NCBI GenBank assembly: GCA_946122785.1
Contig: CAMGYJ010000010.1
Span: 16,653,467 to 16,717,466 of the forward strand
Direction: 5' to 3'
DNA: 64,000 bases
From: Linum tenue
Lineage: Eukaryota; Streptophyta; Magnoliopsida; Malpighiales; Linaceae
Of the stretch, positions 32,649-44,838 are shown one piece after another. A program made the position numbers and the translations under genes. The notes below the pieces were generated by a model that did not search any database, was not told the DNA's origin, and worked only from the letters and a program-made list of their open reading frames with translations. Positions within the stretch are counted from its first letter, which is position 1. Each line of letters opens with the position of its first letter.

Positions 32649-34466
32649 GCTTAGTATCCATCTGGTCCAAGACTTTTCTCCCCTTTAAACCCAAACATCA
32701 CTTTTTTAACCTCTTCTGATGTAACAGGTCTACATAAATAAGTGGCAAGATTACTAGGAAGAGTCTTTTGTAACAGACCCCTAGAGAAATCCACTGACTC
32801 GGCCTTCACACTAGGGTCAGCGTTGCCAAGCAGGTTCTGATAAAATCTCATAGCCACCTCACTCATGTTCTTTGTGTCAACCACTCTTTCCCCAGATTCA
32901 TTGATGAGATATCTGATAGTATTCCTCTGGTTCCGAATTTTTACTGAGCAATGAAAGTAAGAGGAATTGGAAACCCCTTCTTTAAGCCAAATATCCCTAG
33001 ACTTCTTCCTAAGGAATGATTCTTCCGCTTGCCTGACAGCTGTTAACTCCACTTCACTAGCTTTAACTCGAGCAAAAGAATCAGAAGAAGGGTCAGCTAA
33101 AGCAGCAACCTGAGCACTTAGTAGTTCTTGTTCTTTCAACTTTACCCGCTCCCTTAGATCAGAAAACTCCTCCTTATTCAGTTCTCTTAGTAACTTCTTT
33201 AGAACTCTTAACTTCTTACAAACTCTGAAAAGAGGAGACCCCTCAACCTCAGCACCTCAAGCCTCTTTAACCAGGTCCAGGAACTTTGGATGAGTTGTCC
33301 AAAACTTAAAGAACTTGAATGGTTTAGGCAGAGATTTGATCTTACTGTCAGTGTTTAAAATAATGGGGCAGTGGTCTGACACTGAAGGATCTAATAGGTC
33401 CACAACACTATCCTTCATAACATCAAGTCATTGCAAGTTAGTGAAAGCTCTGTCAAGTCTCCTTGAAATGGGATTACTCTGCTGCTTGTTGATCCAAGTA
33501 AACCAAGGGCCTGAAGCTTTATGATCCACAATTTCAGCCATATTCTGCCAATTTCTAAAGTCTTCCATACTACTGTTAGGAGCTGGGTTATTTGAGGCCT
33601 CCTCAGGACCATTAATGGCATTAAAGTCCCCCAGAATAACCCAAGGAACCTGCCCTACTCTTAACTTAACCAAATCACTCTATAACTTCTTTCTATCTGC
33701 CTCCTCATTAGAAGCATAAACAAACGTAACAAAAAAAGGTGACCCTGAGCTCACCAAGGCATGAACAAACTGATCAGAACTATCCAAAATCCTCATATGG
33801 ACATCCTGCTTCCAAAGAATCCACAACTTTCCCAACCCATTTGTGTTACATGACACTTTCTTCTCCCATCCAGGGAACCTCTTGCTTATGAGTGCATCTG
33901 TCTCACTTACTCTAATTCTTGGCTCTAGTATACCCACTATATCTATGTTGTATTTATTTACTAGTTGCTGAACAACTTTATTTTTTGCAGGGTCCTTAAA
34001 TCCCCTGGTATTCCAAGCTAAAACCTTCATTTCTTCTTGCCACCCTTCCCCCCCCCCCCTTCTTGGTAGGAGGTACATGAGGTTTTTTCTTTCCTGAATT
34101 CCCCATAACTATAATCCAGGGATTTATCTCATTATCATCAGGAGTAGACTGAGTAGCTAACCTCCCCATAGGTGAATTAGACTGCTCAATCACTGGCTGA
34201 GTGATAACAGGGCTCCCAGATAGAACTGACGACCCTTTTACCGCCTCAGCAAAAGTCGCCACTGTACTCCCTATTGTCTGAGGAGCAGAATGAGAACTCC
34301 CCTCATCATTAGACTCAGGGGCAACTGCAGCAAATATACTCCCTGTAGTTTGAAGAGCAGATTGACCATCTTTAGTGGACTAAGAGGAATCATCAACTAC
34401 AGAGCTATGCACTTCCTTACCCTTATCATAAGCTTCAGTATCAAGCTGGGAATCAACTACCCTATG

Positions 34467-35120
34467 CTAATTTTCAGTCTTCAACTTAGGAACCCATTTC
34501 TTTCCACTCTTAGCCAGCCAATCACAATCATGTCCAAAAATCTCGCATCTATCACAGACCAAAGGTTTATTAAGATACTCTATCTCAATTTCAAAAGGCG
34601 GATCATCATCTGGGTATAGACGAACTGATCCGGGAAACCCACAATCAGCAACTAGATCAACGCAAACTTTAGCAAAACCCAATTGAGCCCCAACCCTAGT
34701 TGTCTGATCCATCAAGAGCGGAGCCCCAATAGTACTTGCAATCCATTCATGCCCCTCAAATGAATAGTACTCAAGAGGGATACCCCAAAGCTTAACCCAA
34801 ATTGGCAAGGTTTCTATAACAGGGGTGATAGGTTGAATCCCAGGAAACCACTTTCTAAAGTAGACAGGATTACCTTGAAAGTGCCACGGACCAGACTTGA
34901 AAACCCATTTTCCATTAGCAGCCGAAGGAAATTGGAACACCATCAGACGAGGGCCAAACTTTGACTCGAACAACACCATCTCGTCCCCACAAACTAGTAG
35001 CCCACTGCTGGAGAGCCGCCGGTTTAGGCACATGTCCGACGAATTGGGCGATAAGACAGTCCTTCCACCTCTCCTCTCCCCGCTTCTTAACTTCACGAGG
35101 GATTCGAAGCTCTTAGCCAA
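34467..35120 (-). pseudogene. LINE ORF1 (DUF4283 and zinc knuckle), 217 codons
   Basis: An RNA-binding ORF1 of a plant L1 element. LPIWVKLWGIPLEYYS and a CX2CX4HX4-type knuckle (CDRCEIFGHDCDW, with the last Cys missing) mark it. The frame closes with a stop at 34467. The residual 34262-33996 frame (MATFAEAVKGSSVL) may be the start of a linker ORF or part of a once longer ORF1. Confidence 0.75.
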
Positions 35121-35559
35121 CTACAGAATGCCCTTTCAAGATGGCGAACGAAAATTAAAACATGCTGATTGGTTTGGGTTTCGGCCTGGACTTTATAGAG
35201 CTCAAACGGTGCAATGCTCCATCCTGGAAGAAGTATTTTTCAACTAGCAATTGGGAATGGCGGCTTGTTCTTTAGAGAAGGAAGAAGAAGAATTGTAGAG
35301 AGATGTTGGAAGAAAGGGAACCTAGGAGAGAGAAGGGAAAAGAGGAAAAGAAAGAGAGAGGAGAGAGAAAGATAAGTGTTATGTTATTTTTGTTGTTCTA
35401 TCCATTATGAAGTGATTAGCTATTTATGTTAATCATTTTAAAAAATTATCAATCGACCACCAAAGTCTTCTAATCGTACAAGGTAATTATAATGTCTTAG
35501 CCCACAACTTGTAACTCATTACAATCCCCTCCAATTCGTTACAAGATTTCCTCCTTCAC

Positions 35560-37505
35560 TGCAGAATTGTCCTCAAGTCTGAAAGTTTATGTATTTGACT
35601 TTGAGTTCATAAAAAAAAACCCAAGTAACATCTGGATCTTCTTGGTGTGTCCAATGAATGATAACTTGGGTGGCAAATTTATTGTTTTAAGCCACTACAA
35701 GCATGGCCAGAATCTTCAAATTTTTCAGCCCCATCATAATCTGGCAATGTTGATTGGTTGGTAATCTGAGCTTCATAAGCACATTTGAGTAGTGAAACGT
35801 GGAACACATTGTGAATAGTGGGCTCTTTAGGAAACTATCGCTCATATGCTACTGTTCCAACCTTCTTCACAGTTAGAAAAGGATTATAGTACTTAGGATC
35901 AAGTTTCTGATTCACTTTGTAGCTACCAATACTTTTTTGTAAGGCCTGAGTTTCAAATAAACCCAGTCACCCACCTGACATTCTCTTTTAGTTAAATGTT
36001 GATTAGCCATTTGTTGTTGCCTATTTTGAGCCAATGTCAAATTGTCTCTAAGTATCTCCACCAATCTTTGTTGTCGCTACAACTTCTCTGCAACTGCAGC
36101 TACAGATGTTGATAGTGGATTCCTCAACTGAAAGTGGGAAGAGGAATGACCATTTAGACTCAAATGATGCAATTTGCAAGTTTTTTTGGTAATTTGTGTT
36201 ATACCACCATTCTGCAAGTGATAGCCATGTACTCTAGGTCTATTGTGAGTGATGAATCATACTCCTCAAGTAGTCTTCTAGGCTTCTGTTTGACCTCTAA
36301 GTTTGGCCATTAGTTTGAGGTTGATGGCTGAAGAGTACCATAGATCAACACCCTACAATTCAAATAACTTGGACTAAAAAGTGTTGGTGAAGACAACATT
36401 CAAATATGATAAAATAGTTTGGGGCATTTCCATGAAGCTTGAAGATCCCATCAAAGAACACTTGTGCTATTCCTACTGTTATATAATGTCTGGAGAGACT
36501 AAAAAAATGCCTATGCTTTGAAAAATGATCAATGACCACAAACATTCCTAGCAGACTTAGGTAAGCCATTAACAAAACCCATAGAGATATGTTGGCGATC
36601 TCTCTATGGAAATCGTAGAGGTTGTAATAAGCTTGAATATGGAACATTCTCAGTCTTGTAACGTTGGCATATGTCACACTTCCTCACAAATTCCTTCACC
36701 TGTAACTTCACTCTAGGCCACCAAATTGTTTTCTTCAGTCTCTGATAGGTAGCTTGTACTCCTGAATGACCTCTTATTGGAGAATCATGAAACAAACTCA
36801 GTACCTGCAGTCTCATATCTCTCACTAAACCACCATACAAAGTTGTCTATGTTATATAAGGCCCCGTTTCACCGAATTGACCCTAGGACCCACAAAAGGA
36901 ATGATAGCTTCCATATTAAGAGCTTGTACATTTGGATCATCTACATACATTTGCTCAAACTTAGCTAACCATGCTGGCAAAACAACAGTGATAGCCTGAC
37001 ATTCCCTGCACCATGAAAACTAGGATGCCTAGATAAGACATCAGCAACTCTATCGAACCTGCCATGCTTGTATCTGATTTCAAAATCTAAACCCAGTAGC
37101 TTCCCCGGGACTTTTTTATGAGTGCATGTGCGTGTTAATTTTCTGTCCTAGCAAGTGCGTGAGGATTTAATGATAAGTCATGATGACAAATGGTGTCCTT
37201 TGTAGGTAATGAAGTCACTTAGTGACAACCAATAGAACTACTAGATATTCTTTCTCATAGGTTGATCTGTTGTTTGATACCTTGATTGTGATAGGAAATT
37301 GGTCTGCCACCATGAGACAACGCAATATCAATCCCCATGTCACTAGCGTATGTCTTCAGTTGGTAAGGTAGAGTAAAATCAGGTAAGGCTGACATATGTG
37401 CTTATACCAAAGTCCAAAGCTTCTTTTACTAGTTCAAATGCTCTTTGGGAAGCAGATGACCATCCAAATTCATCCTTCCTTAAAAACTTAGTGAGAGGTC
37501 ACTAA
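35560..37505 (-). pseudogene. Gypsy RNase H-integrase remnant
   Basis: RNase H traces: PLTKFLRKDEFGW near 37480 and YKHGRFDRVADVLSRHPSF near 37030-37080. The integrase H2C2 zinc domain is at 36840-36604 (LFHDSPIRGHSGVQATYQRL and CDICQRYKT). A decayed core follows (VVIDHFSKHRHF near 36530). A post-core segment NLTKRECQVGDWVYLKLRPY lies near 35930-35990. Many stops. Confidence 0.75.
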
Positions 37506-38240
37506 TAGTTAATGTAGTCAAAATCCCGATTTTAATATTCAAATCTTACAATTTTCCGATCTTTCCTATGGGTTCCGATCCTGATTTTACTGTAAAATCT
37601 GTGAACCTTAAAATCCCATAAAATTGCGATTTAAAGCTATAACATCCTTAAAATCTATGATTTCTATCATTTTGTACAATTTTAAGGTTCATATCAATTG
37701 GAGAAAAATCAGGATGGTCAGGTCGGGTTTTGTCCTTGAACCAGGTCAAGTGCACGTATCCCATCCCAATATAATCAACAACACAACCCTAACCTGATAA
37801 AAGACCCTTAATTGACTTTCATTCTCTTCCTCACATCTTCTTCTTCAACACGCCGACACCCAACTCCTTCCATCAATGATTTCATCCACCCTCCCAATTA
37901 GCTCGTATTTTGTACCCGCCACCCTCAAAATTAGCCCACTTCCCATCACATTGCAAGCTTTTGTTCATTTACCAAACCTTCGACACCACTATTCCCCAAC
38001 TTTTATCGATAAAGTAGGGAATGCATCAAGCAATGAGTTACCTTTGCCAAATGATGGCGATCAAGGAAATATGTTAAATGGTGAAAGTACTCCAAGTGAT
38101 CCTAATAATAATGATATAATTCCTCAAGAAAATAGAAAAGGATTCTGCGAGGATGAGAGTGAGGGTGAGGATGATGATGTGTGAGGGATGCTAATGTTGA
38201 TCCTAAATATCTTATGTGATTTTATAATCTTAACTACAAA
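37506..38240. other. unassigned insert within the Gypsy element
   Basis: 37510-37720 is made of aaaatc/gattttaa words (for example gtcaaaatcccgattttaat) and resembles a hAT-like MITE interior. 37876-38184 holds a 102-codon open frame (MISSTLPISSYFVPATL... ending ESEGEDDDV) that I do not recognise; an acidic tail is the only feature. It ends at the LTR fragment. Confidence 0.35.
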
Positions 38241-39255
38241 TGACACGCTAAAACACAACACCAAACTGCGACCAAGTGTAATCGCAGTCCGGAAATGCAG
38301 TAAAGTGGCAAACTCTATTTGTCAACCCGGGGTCTAGATCTACTGCCTACTCCGTGATTATCTATTATCTAGCAAACTAAGTTGAGTGATTGTGATTTTA
38401 ACTAAAAGCAGTAAGAAAGCAGGAAATGGTTCAAAGTTCTTTAGCAAGGAAAGAGTCACTCGGGAATGAGTCCCCCTAACTCCTTAGTTAGGTCACAATT
38501 GTAATTACCCTGGGTTGATTAACTGTTGATTAAACTGCGGAAGATCCGACCGTAGCTTGGAATCTCTTAAGCTGACCAAGCCCTCTCAGTCCAACTATCC
38601 GGCAGACGACTAGTCTTCATCGGGATAGAAAGCTGGGGCTATGAACGCAGAAATCCACTACTGGAATTGGATTCCAGTACAAAGAAGTAAATCGATTAAC
38701 TCTCGTATAATCAATGTACCACTACCGATTGATGAAGCTCTAACAACCTAATCAGATTCTATCTATCTCAGGTTGAAGCAGAAATCAAGAAAAGATGATC
38801 AGACTTTAATTGACTCAATGAATCATGCATCAATCGATTATAACCAATCAGTATAACAATCCCAAGTCATTAGAATCAAGATCCCTAACACATGGAACTA
38901 GGGTTCTTCATACCCAAGTGAGATAAGGTTCTACTCCATAGAGAGAGAGAGGAAAACAGAAATCAGAGTAGTCATACTCATAAAGATGAGGATAATCTGC
39001 TCTAGGATGACGATCTTTACTCCTGGGGATGCAATTTGGGTTTCAATGGTGAGAAATCCACTCTAAATAGCTCCTAGGGTTTGTTCTTCACACTTTCTCT
39101 CTCTAAAACTATGTTTTTTTGCTCAAAAACTCGATACTCTTTCCTTTGGCTCGAATCTGCCTCAAAACCCGATTTTGGGCGAAATACGGGCTGAATTACG
39201 GTCGTAAACATGGTCTGCCTGTATTTCAACCAAAATGCGCGTTTCACTTAACACT
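38241..39255 (-). repeat. truncated LTR of a second Athila-like subfamily
   Basis: It begins TGACACGCTAAAACACAACA like the other family LTRs and follows them through tcaacccggggtctagatct and ttcttcatacccaagtgaga. It diverges by many substitutions and stops at gtttcactta (about 39255), so the U3 terminus is missing. At 39183-39228 the palindrome unit reads ATACGGGC, TTACGGTCGTAA (39196-39207), then GCCTGTAT: the same half-full-half plan as the GCACGG arrays with a different half-site. Confidence 0.85.
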
Positions 39256-40231
39256 GATGAGAGGAATTCTTGAATTTGTTTCATCATGTATTTTATAGTG
39301 TTACTTCTATTCGGTCTCATATTTATATATGTTTCATTCGTCATTGCACTTAGGTTTCTTATTTGACACTTTTCTAATTTTCAAGTTACAGCGACGCAGA
39401 TCTTTACCCACTTCACGTCTTGATTTCCCAAGGAGTATCAAGATTTTCAAGGCTACCTTCATGGTGAGCGAGTCAAGTGCATAATCACAACTAGTACAAT
39501 GTAATAGCCGCTTTCACTGATAATAGTGCTGGCGAAAAGGGAGATGGAGTCAAGCAGTTGGGATATATTTGTAGAGTCACCTTAATATTCAATTTCCTAG
39601 GTTTCTCTGTAACCCATTTAACTATAGTTTTTCTAGTTTTATGTACGCAGTGACGGATACCATGTATAGTTTTCCTGGTTTTATGTACGTACTTAGTATT
39701 TTGCCAATGTAATTAAGCACTATATATCATCTGTAATCTGTTGGTTTCAATGGAATGAAAATGACTGGATTGTATAGTTTTATCTCGTGTTTGTGTGTGC
39801 ACTAATGTTGATTAGATATCGAATAGTCATAAAATTGGGAAAATAGTATTGTTTGTTTTTTAAAATGAATTTCAATGAAATTAATAATTGGAGAATTTAT
39901 TTAGAAACAAATATAATAGTCATGAAACCTAGTATTAGGAACAAAAGTATTTGACTCTAAAAGTAACATTAGAGACATATATTTATGTCTCTAGATACGG
40001 ATATGAGGACAAAATAATAGTCTTCAAAAAGATATTAGAGACTAAAATATTTGTCATCGATTCTCTAATCAACAACAAATAAAATGTGTCTCTATATTTG
40101 TCTTTATAAGGCTATAGCAACATCTCTACATGAGACAAAAGTGTTATATGTTTCTAAAATGATACAGAGGCAAATAAATACCTTATAGAGACACTTTTTC
40201 ACTGCATCTATAGCTCAATTTTCTTGTAGTG
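39256..40231 (-). mobile_element. CACTA-like transposon end
   Basis: The minus strand starts CACTACAAGAAAATTGAGCT at 40231, the classical plant CACTA (En/Spm-like) terminus. It is followed by about 380 bp of subterminal repeats on gagacaaat, tctctaatat and agagacata. Gypsy RT sequence resumes directly outside (VEVVVSWPIPRNVKDLGGSL). The other CACTA terminus was not convincingly found; cacta at 37500 is a weak candidate. 39256-39840 has UTR-like sequence and no transposase frame. Confidence 0.65.
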
Positions 40232-41200
40232 AGTAGCCAATCAATTTAAAGATCCACCTAGATCTTTTACATTTCTAGGTATAGGCCAAGACACCACGAC
40301 TTCTACTTACTTGATTAGTGGAAACCCTATGCTCATTGATAACATGGCCAGGTAATCCACCTCGTTTTGTGCAAATGACCATTTAGATGGTTTGATAAAG
40401 AGAGTATGTTGTCTGAGGATTTGCAGGGTTAAGGCAAAGTGTTTGCAGTGGGTGGCTTGGTCATGACTATAGACAAGAATGTCACCGAAGAAGACGAGGA
40501 TTAAATTCCTCATATGTGGAGCAAAAATATGATTTGCAAGGGCTTGGAAAGTGGCAGGGGCATTAGTCCATCCAAAAGGCATAACCCCTAAATTCAAAAT
40601 GACCATGGTGAATTTGAAAAGAAGCTTTAAAATTGGTCTTGAGGGTGCATGCAAACCTGGTGATAACTAGAAAGAAGGTCTAGTTTAGTCAAGAACTTGG
40701 TTCCTCCTAGCTAGTTCATCTAACATGTAATCAATGGTATATGGAAAATTTCTTTTATGGTATTGGAATTTAATTTTCTGTAATCCACTCAAAATCGCCA
40801 AGTTTCATCTTTCTTACATACTAACAAAACAGGGGATGCAAAGAGACTATGACTTGGTTGAATGAAATAAGAAGCTAGCATCTCATCTACCAAGTTCTCA
40901 AATTCTATCTTTTGGGGTAAGGGATAAGGATAAGGTCTTAGGTTGACTCGAATGGCATCATATTTTAGTGGAATAATGTGATCGCAGGGATGAGATGAGG
41001 GTAGGGAAGTTGGTTTGTCAAAAGCATCCTTATATTCTTGTATTATAGGTTGCACAAAGGAAGAAGTTTTACCCGAAGAAGGTTTTGAAGTCATAGTAAA
41101 CAATTGACATGCCAATGACCACACTTTCTTTTCGAAATACTTCTGCAGCCACTTCTCCAACATAGAATTACAACTTCCCACCTCCTACATTCCCTTCATA
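40232..41200 (-). pseudogene. Gypsy reverse transcriptase remnant
   Basis: Pieces read YKDAFDKPTSLPSSHPCDH and YPLPQKIEFENLVDEML (41.05-40.85 kb), VMPFGWTNAPATFQALANHI and VFFGDILVYS (40654-40307; the catalytic FFDD box has a D-to-G change), then SWPIPRNVKDLGG. It is interrupted upstream by a stop and a frameshift near 40.7 kb. Confidence 0.82.
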
Positions 41201-41312
41201 ACCATTTTTTTCCTTCTTTGTCAAATAATGTATGGAGGTTGACAAATTAATCAAACCTCATAGCTAAGTTACAGGAGCTCAGTTTCATTTCCTAGGATAA
41301 GTCCTTACAAAC

Positions 41313-42658
41313 TGACACGCTAAAACACAACACCTAACAATGGCCAAGTGTAACCAATGAAAGGGACTGCAGTAACAGGCAAGTTTAATTATCAACCCGG
41401 GGTCTAGATCTACTGCTTACTCCGTGATTCTCTATTATCTAGCCAACTAAGTCGAGTGATTGTTGTGAAAAGTAAAAGCAACAAGAAAGCAGTAAATTGT
41501 TCGGGTTTCTAAAGTAGGCAAGAGTCACTCGGGATTGAGTCCCCCTAGCCCCTCAGTTAGGTTCAATTGTAATTCCCTGGGTTGATTTACTGTTGATTAG
41601 ACTGCGGAAGATCCGACAGTAGCTTGGAATCTCTTAAGCTGACCAAGCCCTCTCAGTCTAACTACCCGGCAGACGACTAGTCTTCACCGAGATAGAAAGC
41701 TGAGGCTATGAACACAGAACTCCACTACTGGCGCCAAGAACACCAGTACAAAGCAGTCAACTGGCTAACTCTCGTATAGCCAATCTCCTACTATCGAATG
41801 AAGAGGCTCTAACAACCTAATCAGATTCTATCTATCTCAGGTTGAAGCAGAAATTGAGAAAAGCTGATCAGACTCAAATCAATTCATTAAACATGCGTCA
41901 TTCGATTAAAATCAAACAGTAATATCATCCCAAGACATTACAATCAAATCCCTAACACAAGGAACTAGGGTTCTTCATACCCAAGTGAGAGAAGGGTTCT
42001 ACTCCATAGAGAGAGAAGAGAAAACAAGAATCGGATTAGTCATACTCATAACGATGAGGATAATCTGCTCCGGGACGATGATTTCCACTCCTATGACGAT
42101 CTCCAGGCTCGATTCGATGAAATCCAGCTCTAGGACAGCTTCTAGGATGTGTTCTTCGCACTTTCTCTCTCTAGGGCTTTGTTTTTGCTCTGAAAACACG
42201 ACTCTCCCACTTCTGGCTCGGATTAGGCTTTAAAACCGGTTTTCCCGAGTTGCACGGCCAGGTGCACGGCCGTGCACATCACCATTCTGGCCGTGCACCC
42301 TGAAACGCACCGTTTCACTTAATCGGCCTTCAACCATCCTACACGGCCAGGTGCACGGCCGTGCAGATCTTCAGGGGTGCCCGTGAAGCTCCTCGGCATA
42401 AGGCGCACGGCCAGAGTTGCATATTGCACGGCCGTGCAGCCTCCCTGGTCTGCCCGTGCAGCTCTCCAAAAGGCTCGCCATTCGTCCGTTCGTCGTCCAA
42501 TCAACCCCAGACTCGCTCCTAAGCCTTCATTCACGTACTAGGACCTGAAATATCACAAACAAACACAACCTAGCGTGAAATCGGCCTAGAACACGAGAAT
42601 CAACACCTCAAACGGTGTAAGTATGAGGGTAAAAACATGTGTAAATGACGGTCTATCA
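41313..42658 (-). repeat. solo LTR with perfect target duplication
   Basis: A complete Athila-like LTR (TGACACGC to ctatCA, 1346 bp) flanked on both sides by CAAAC (41308-41312 and 42659-42663). No internal sequence remains, so the element was lost by LTR-LTR recombination. It inserted into the older Gypsy element between protease and RT. It carries the GCACGGCCGTGC array at about 42253-42460, with one unit decayed to cccgtgaagc. Confidence 0.95.
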
Positions 42659-43436
42659 CAAACCAAATTACTCAAAAGAATTGTATAATCAACCAACTTA
42701 ACTAAGCAGTGGACTTATTGCCACCATTTCACACTTTAACTAAGTTGCCTTATGCCCATTAAAGAAGATGTGTGTGATACCAGTGTCGATCGGTACAAGC
42801 ATTATAGCTTTCTTCACCCTACCCTTAATGATTTAGGAATTAGCTACAACTCCACTGTTAAGAGCTTGCATGGTAACTTCCAATGGCTCATGGCTCTATG
42901 ATACATGAGTATCGTTTACGATTATGCTTTCTTCATCATAACTCCATAATCAAGAGCTACCAATTCTTCACCTTCAGCCTGAACTGCGTGCAACTATTGT
43001 TTGGTATCACAAACATTACCATAAAAATATCGGTCTCCACACCAGTAGCAGGCTCTCTTTGTTATGTTGTCTTTTTTGCTAGTGACTGGTAGGGTTGACT
43101 TAACAGAACGAGTTCTATGTGATTCCCAATTTCAAGGAGTAGAGTTTGAAGTTCCAACAGTTGGACCAGCCATTGGATGAATCTGTGCACTCTAATTCAT
43201 CCTACTTGCTTCATTAGAGACTTCTTCTAGTTTTGATAGCTGAAACGCATGAGCTAGGGGACTAAGGTTACCACATGGTCGTGAAAGGTCTGAGTTCCTC
43301 CTCTAGACCACTAAGATAGCTAGAAATGAGATATTCTTCATTTAAAGCATGATTGTAGCGAATCATTTGTGACCTCAACTCCTCAAATCCCTCTTGATAC
43401 TCCATTAATGAGTCATGTTGTATGAGCTTATTGAAG
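42659..43436 (-). pseudogene. Gypsy gag and protease remnant
   Basis: Gag: HDSLMEYQEGFEELRSQMIR and YLISSYLSGLEEELRPF at 43.42-43.27 kb. Protease: IDTGITHIFF near 42.81 kb, where the usual DTGSTH is DTGITH, then KCEMVAINPL. Frame breaks lie between. It is the 5' part of the element whose RT lies beyond the solo LTR. Confidence 0.7.
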
Positions 43437-43785
43437 TTCGTGATAGCGGTTGATCGACGACAGAGGTGGTGGTGAAGGTTTTTGGTGGAAGGAGACGGAG
43501 GAGAGTCCACCGGTGGCAATGGTTTGACGAGGAGAGCGGATTCAACATGGCGTGCAATTCTTTTCCCTGATTTTTTGTACAATGGAAGATAGAAAAGAAT
43601 CAAGTAAGTATTAGTTAAATCTTTCAAAGTTCTTTAAAATATTAATTTAAAACTTTGAATTATAAAGTACTAGTAAATTATTTTTAACACATCAAAATAT
43701 TAGTCATTTGTATGTTATTGTTAATAAGTTTATAACTCTTTTTTTTAAATTAAAATACTAAAATTTTGGAGTGTTGACCGTAACA
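43437..43785 (-). repeat. left arm of an inverted duplication (PPR gene 5' region)
   Basis: This copies, in inverse orientation, 44839-45172 on the other side of a 1.05-kb loop: the same cggtcaac, ataacatacaaatgact and actttgaaagatttaact words, then a start codon and the first codons. On the minus strand it reads MLNPLSSSNHCHRWTLLRLL and continues TFTTTSVVDQ in one frame, whereas the right arm has lost a base at that point. It therefore preserves the older reading frame of the PPR gene's N-terminus. Confidence 0.85.
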
Positions 43786-43976
43786 TGTCTCTTCCAACTC
43801 AACATCATGTTACGAAATCAGCATTACTAACAAAACTCCTAACAGGGAGTTAACATTTAGCTTATGTTTTTGTATTTTGCAAATTTTGGCTAATAATTTG
43901 AAAACTTTGAAAGGTTTGACTAATAAATTTTTATTTACTTAAAAATAAAAGAGAAACATAACTAAATTTAGGGTAC

Positions 43977-44521
43977 CCTCCTTGTCGTCCCACGTGGGCA
44001 GCAGTCGAGTCCTAATGAGGCGCATTTGGCTGTTTGTATGTGGGATGGGGCGACCAAAAGAGGTTCTCATTAAGCTAGAGGGATGGTTATCATGAACCAA
44101 GCTCGGGATATCATTTATGCGAGTGGAGTCTAGTTCACTATGATTGATGATCCCATGGTGGTCGAATTACTTGCTCTTCGCGAAGCGGTGTTATGGTGCC
44201 TCGCCCATGGCTTTACTGAAATGAGGTTTGAAGGCGATGCAAAAGTGATTATTGACAAGATCCTGCGGGCCGATACCAGGGACAGTCGAATGGGGGCTAT
44301 TCTTCATGAGGTCGTTCAGTATTTTGATAGTTATCCGGGATTTAGTGTACGATTTGTAGGTCGCATAGCAATAGGGTAGCCCACTTGGTGGCTCATAAGG
44401 CCCTTTCTTTGTACTCGACTATGAGTCGTTTGTTTGGTTTTCCGGCCTGGCTGAACTCCAGGATGTAACTATCTATTATTTGAATCAATACATGATTATC
44501 TTTTGTAAAAAAAAAAAAAAC
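43977..44521 (+). mobile_element. 3' fragment of a LINE (RNase H domain and poly-A)
   Basis: RNase H-like sequence DDPMVVELLALREAVLWCLA, then FEGDAKVIIDKIL and a broken RVAHLVAHKAL motif (frameshift near 44374), followed by a 3' UTR and a 15-nt A run ending at 44521. It lies in the loop of the inverted duplication. No target duplication was identified. Confidence 0.7.
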
Positions 44522-44838
44522 ACCAACCAAACGCGTCATGAAAATATTAGAGTGGGGTTTACAAAGGTAAAAGAGCGGTTGTTTGACTGGAGTGAATTTT
44601 AATGAGGTAGAAGACTTTTGGGGTCAATTGATAATTTTTCAAAATTTGTATAAAGGTTAGAACAACTAAAATAAAAAAACACTTACTTTGCTCTCTTCTC
44701 TTGTTCTTTACCACATTTTCCCCCCTCTCTTACTTTTCCTTTATTCTAACGTCTCTATTCAATTCTTCTTCCTCCTCCTCTGAAGAGCAGGTACCATTTC
44801 CGATTGCTAGTCGAGAATTACTTCTTCTGAGATGAGCT

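Larger units (their letters stand above)
30533..35225 (-). mobile_element. nearly full-length L1-type LINE
   Basis: On the minus strand ORF1 lies at 35120-34467, with a DUF4283-like region (WVFKSGPWHFQGNPVYFRKW) and a zinc knuckle (CDRCEIFGHDCDW). A linker follows at 34262-33996. ORF2 starts at 34044 (MKVLAWNTRGFKDPAKNKVV), which opens the endonuclease and continues through WVILGDFNAI and SRRLDRAF. RT lies at about 32750-31230: FRTISCCNILYKCIAK, TAFVKGRII, KAFDSVDW, GLRQGDPLSPYMF and LFVDDLLLF. The zf-RVT part continues to about 30800. The 3' end is an A-rich segment near 30535-30560. ORF2 has about five stops or frameshifts. A second LINE of the same clade lies at 15.6-18.7 kb on the other strand. 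Confidence 0.85.
35270..43436 (-). mobile_element. degenerate Ty3/Gypsy element, split by later insertions
   Basis: Read leftward, the order is: gag fragment (43.44-43.27 kb), protease (near 42.85), RT (41.2-40.23), RNase H (37.5-37.0) and integrase with its downstream region (36.85-35.6). The pieces are separated by a solo LTR (41.3-42.66 kb) and by a 2.7-kb composite insertion (37.5-40.23 kb). Stops are frequent. A likely LTR or leader remnant lies near 35.27-35.55 kb, but I could not find its partner. The gag N-terminus is cut at 43436 by the inverted duplication. No chromodomain was seen, so the clade is uncertain. Confidence 0.75.

Noticed and set aside
37500..37504. CACTA at 37500 as the partner terminus of the CACTA-like element
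   Set aside because: Only five bases match, and removing 37500-40231 does not restore the Gypsy reading frame.
37876..38184. 102-codon ORF with acidic tail as a real protein gene
   Set aside because: No recognisable domain, surrounded by transposon sequence, no splice or promoter evidence.
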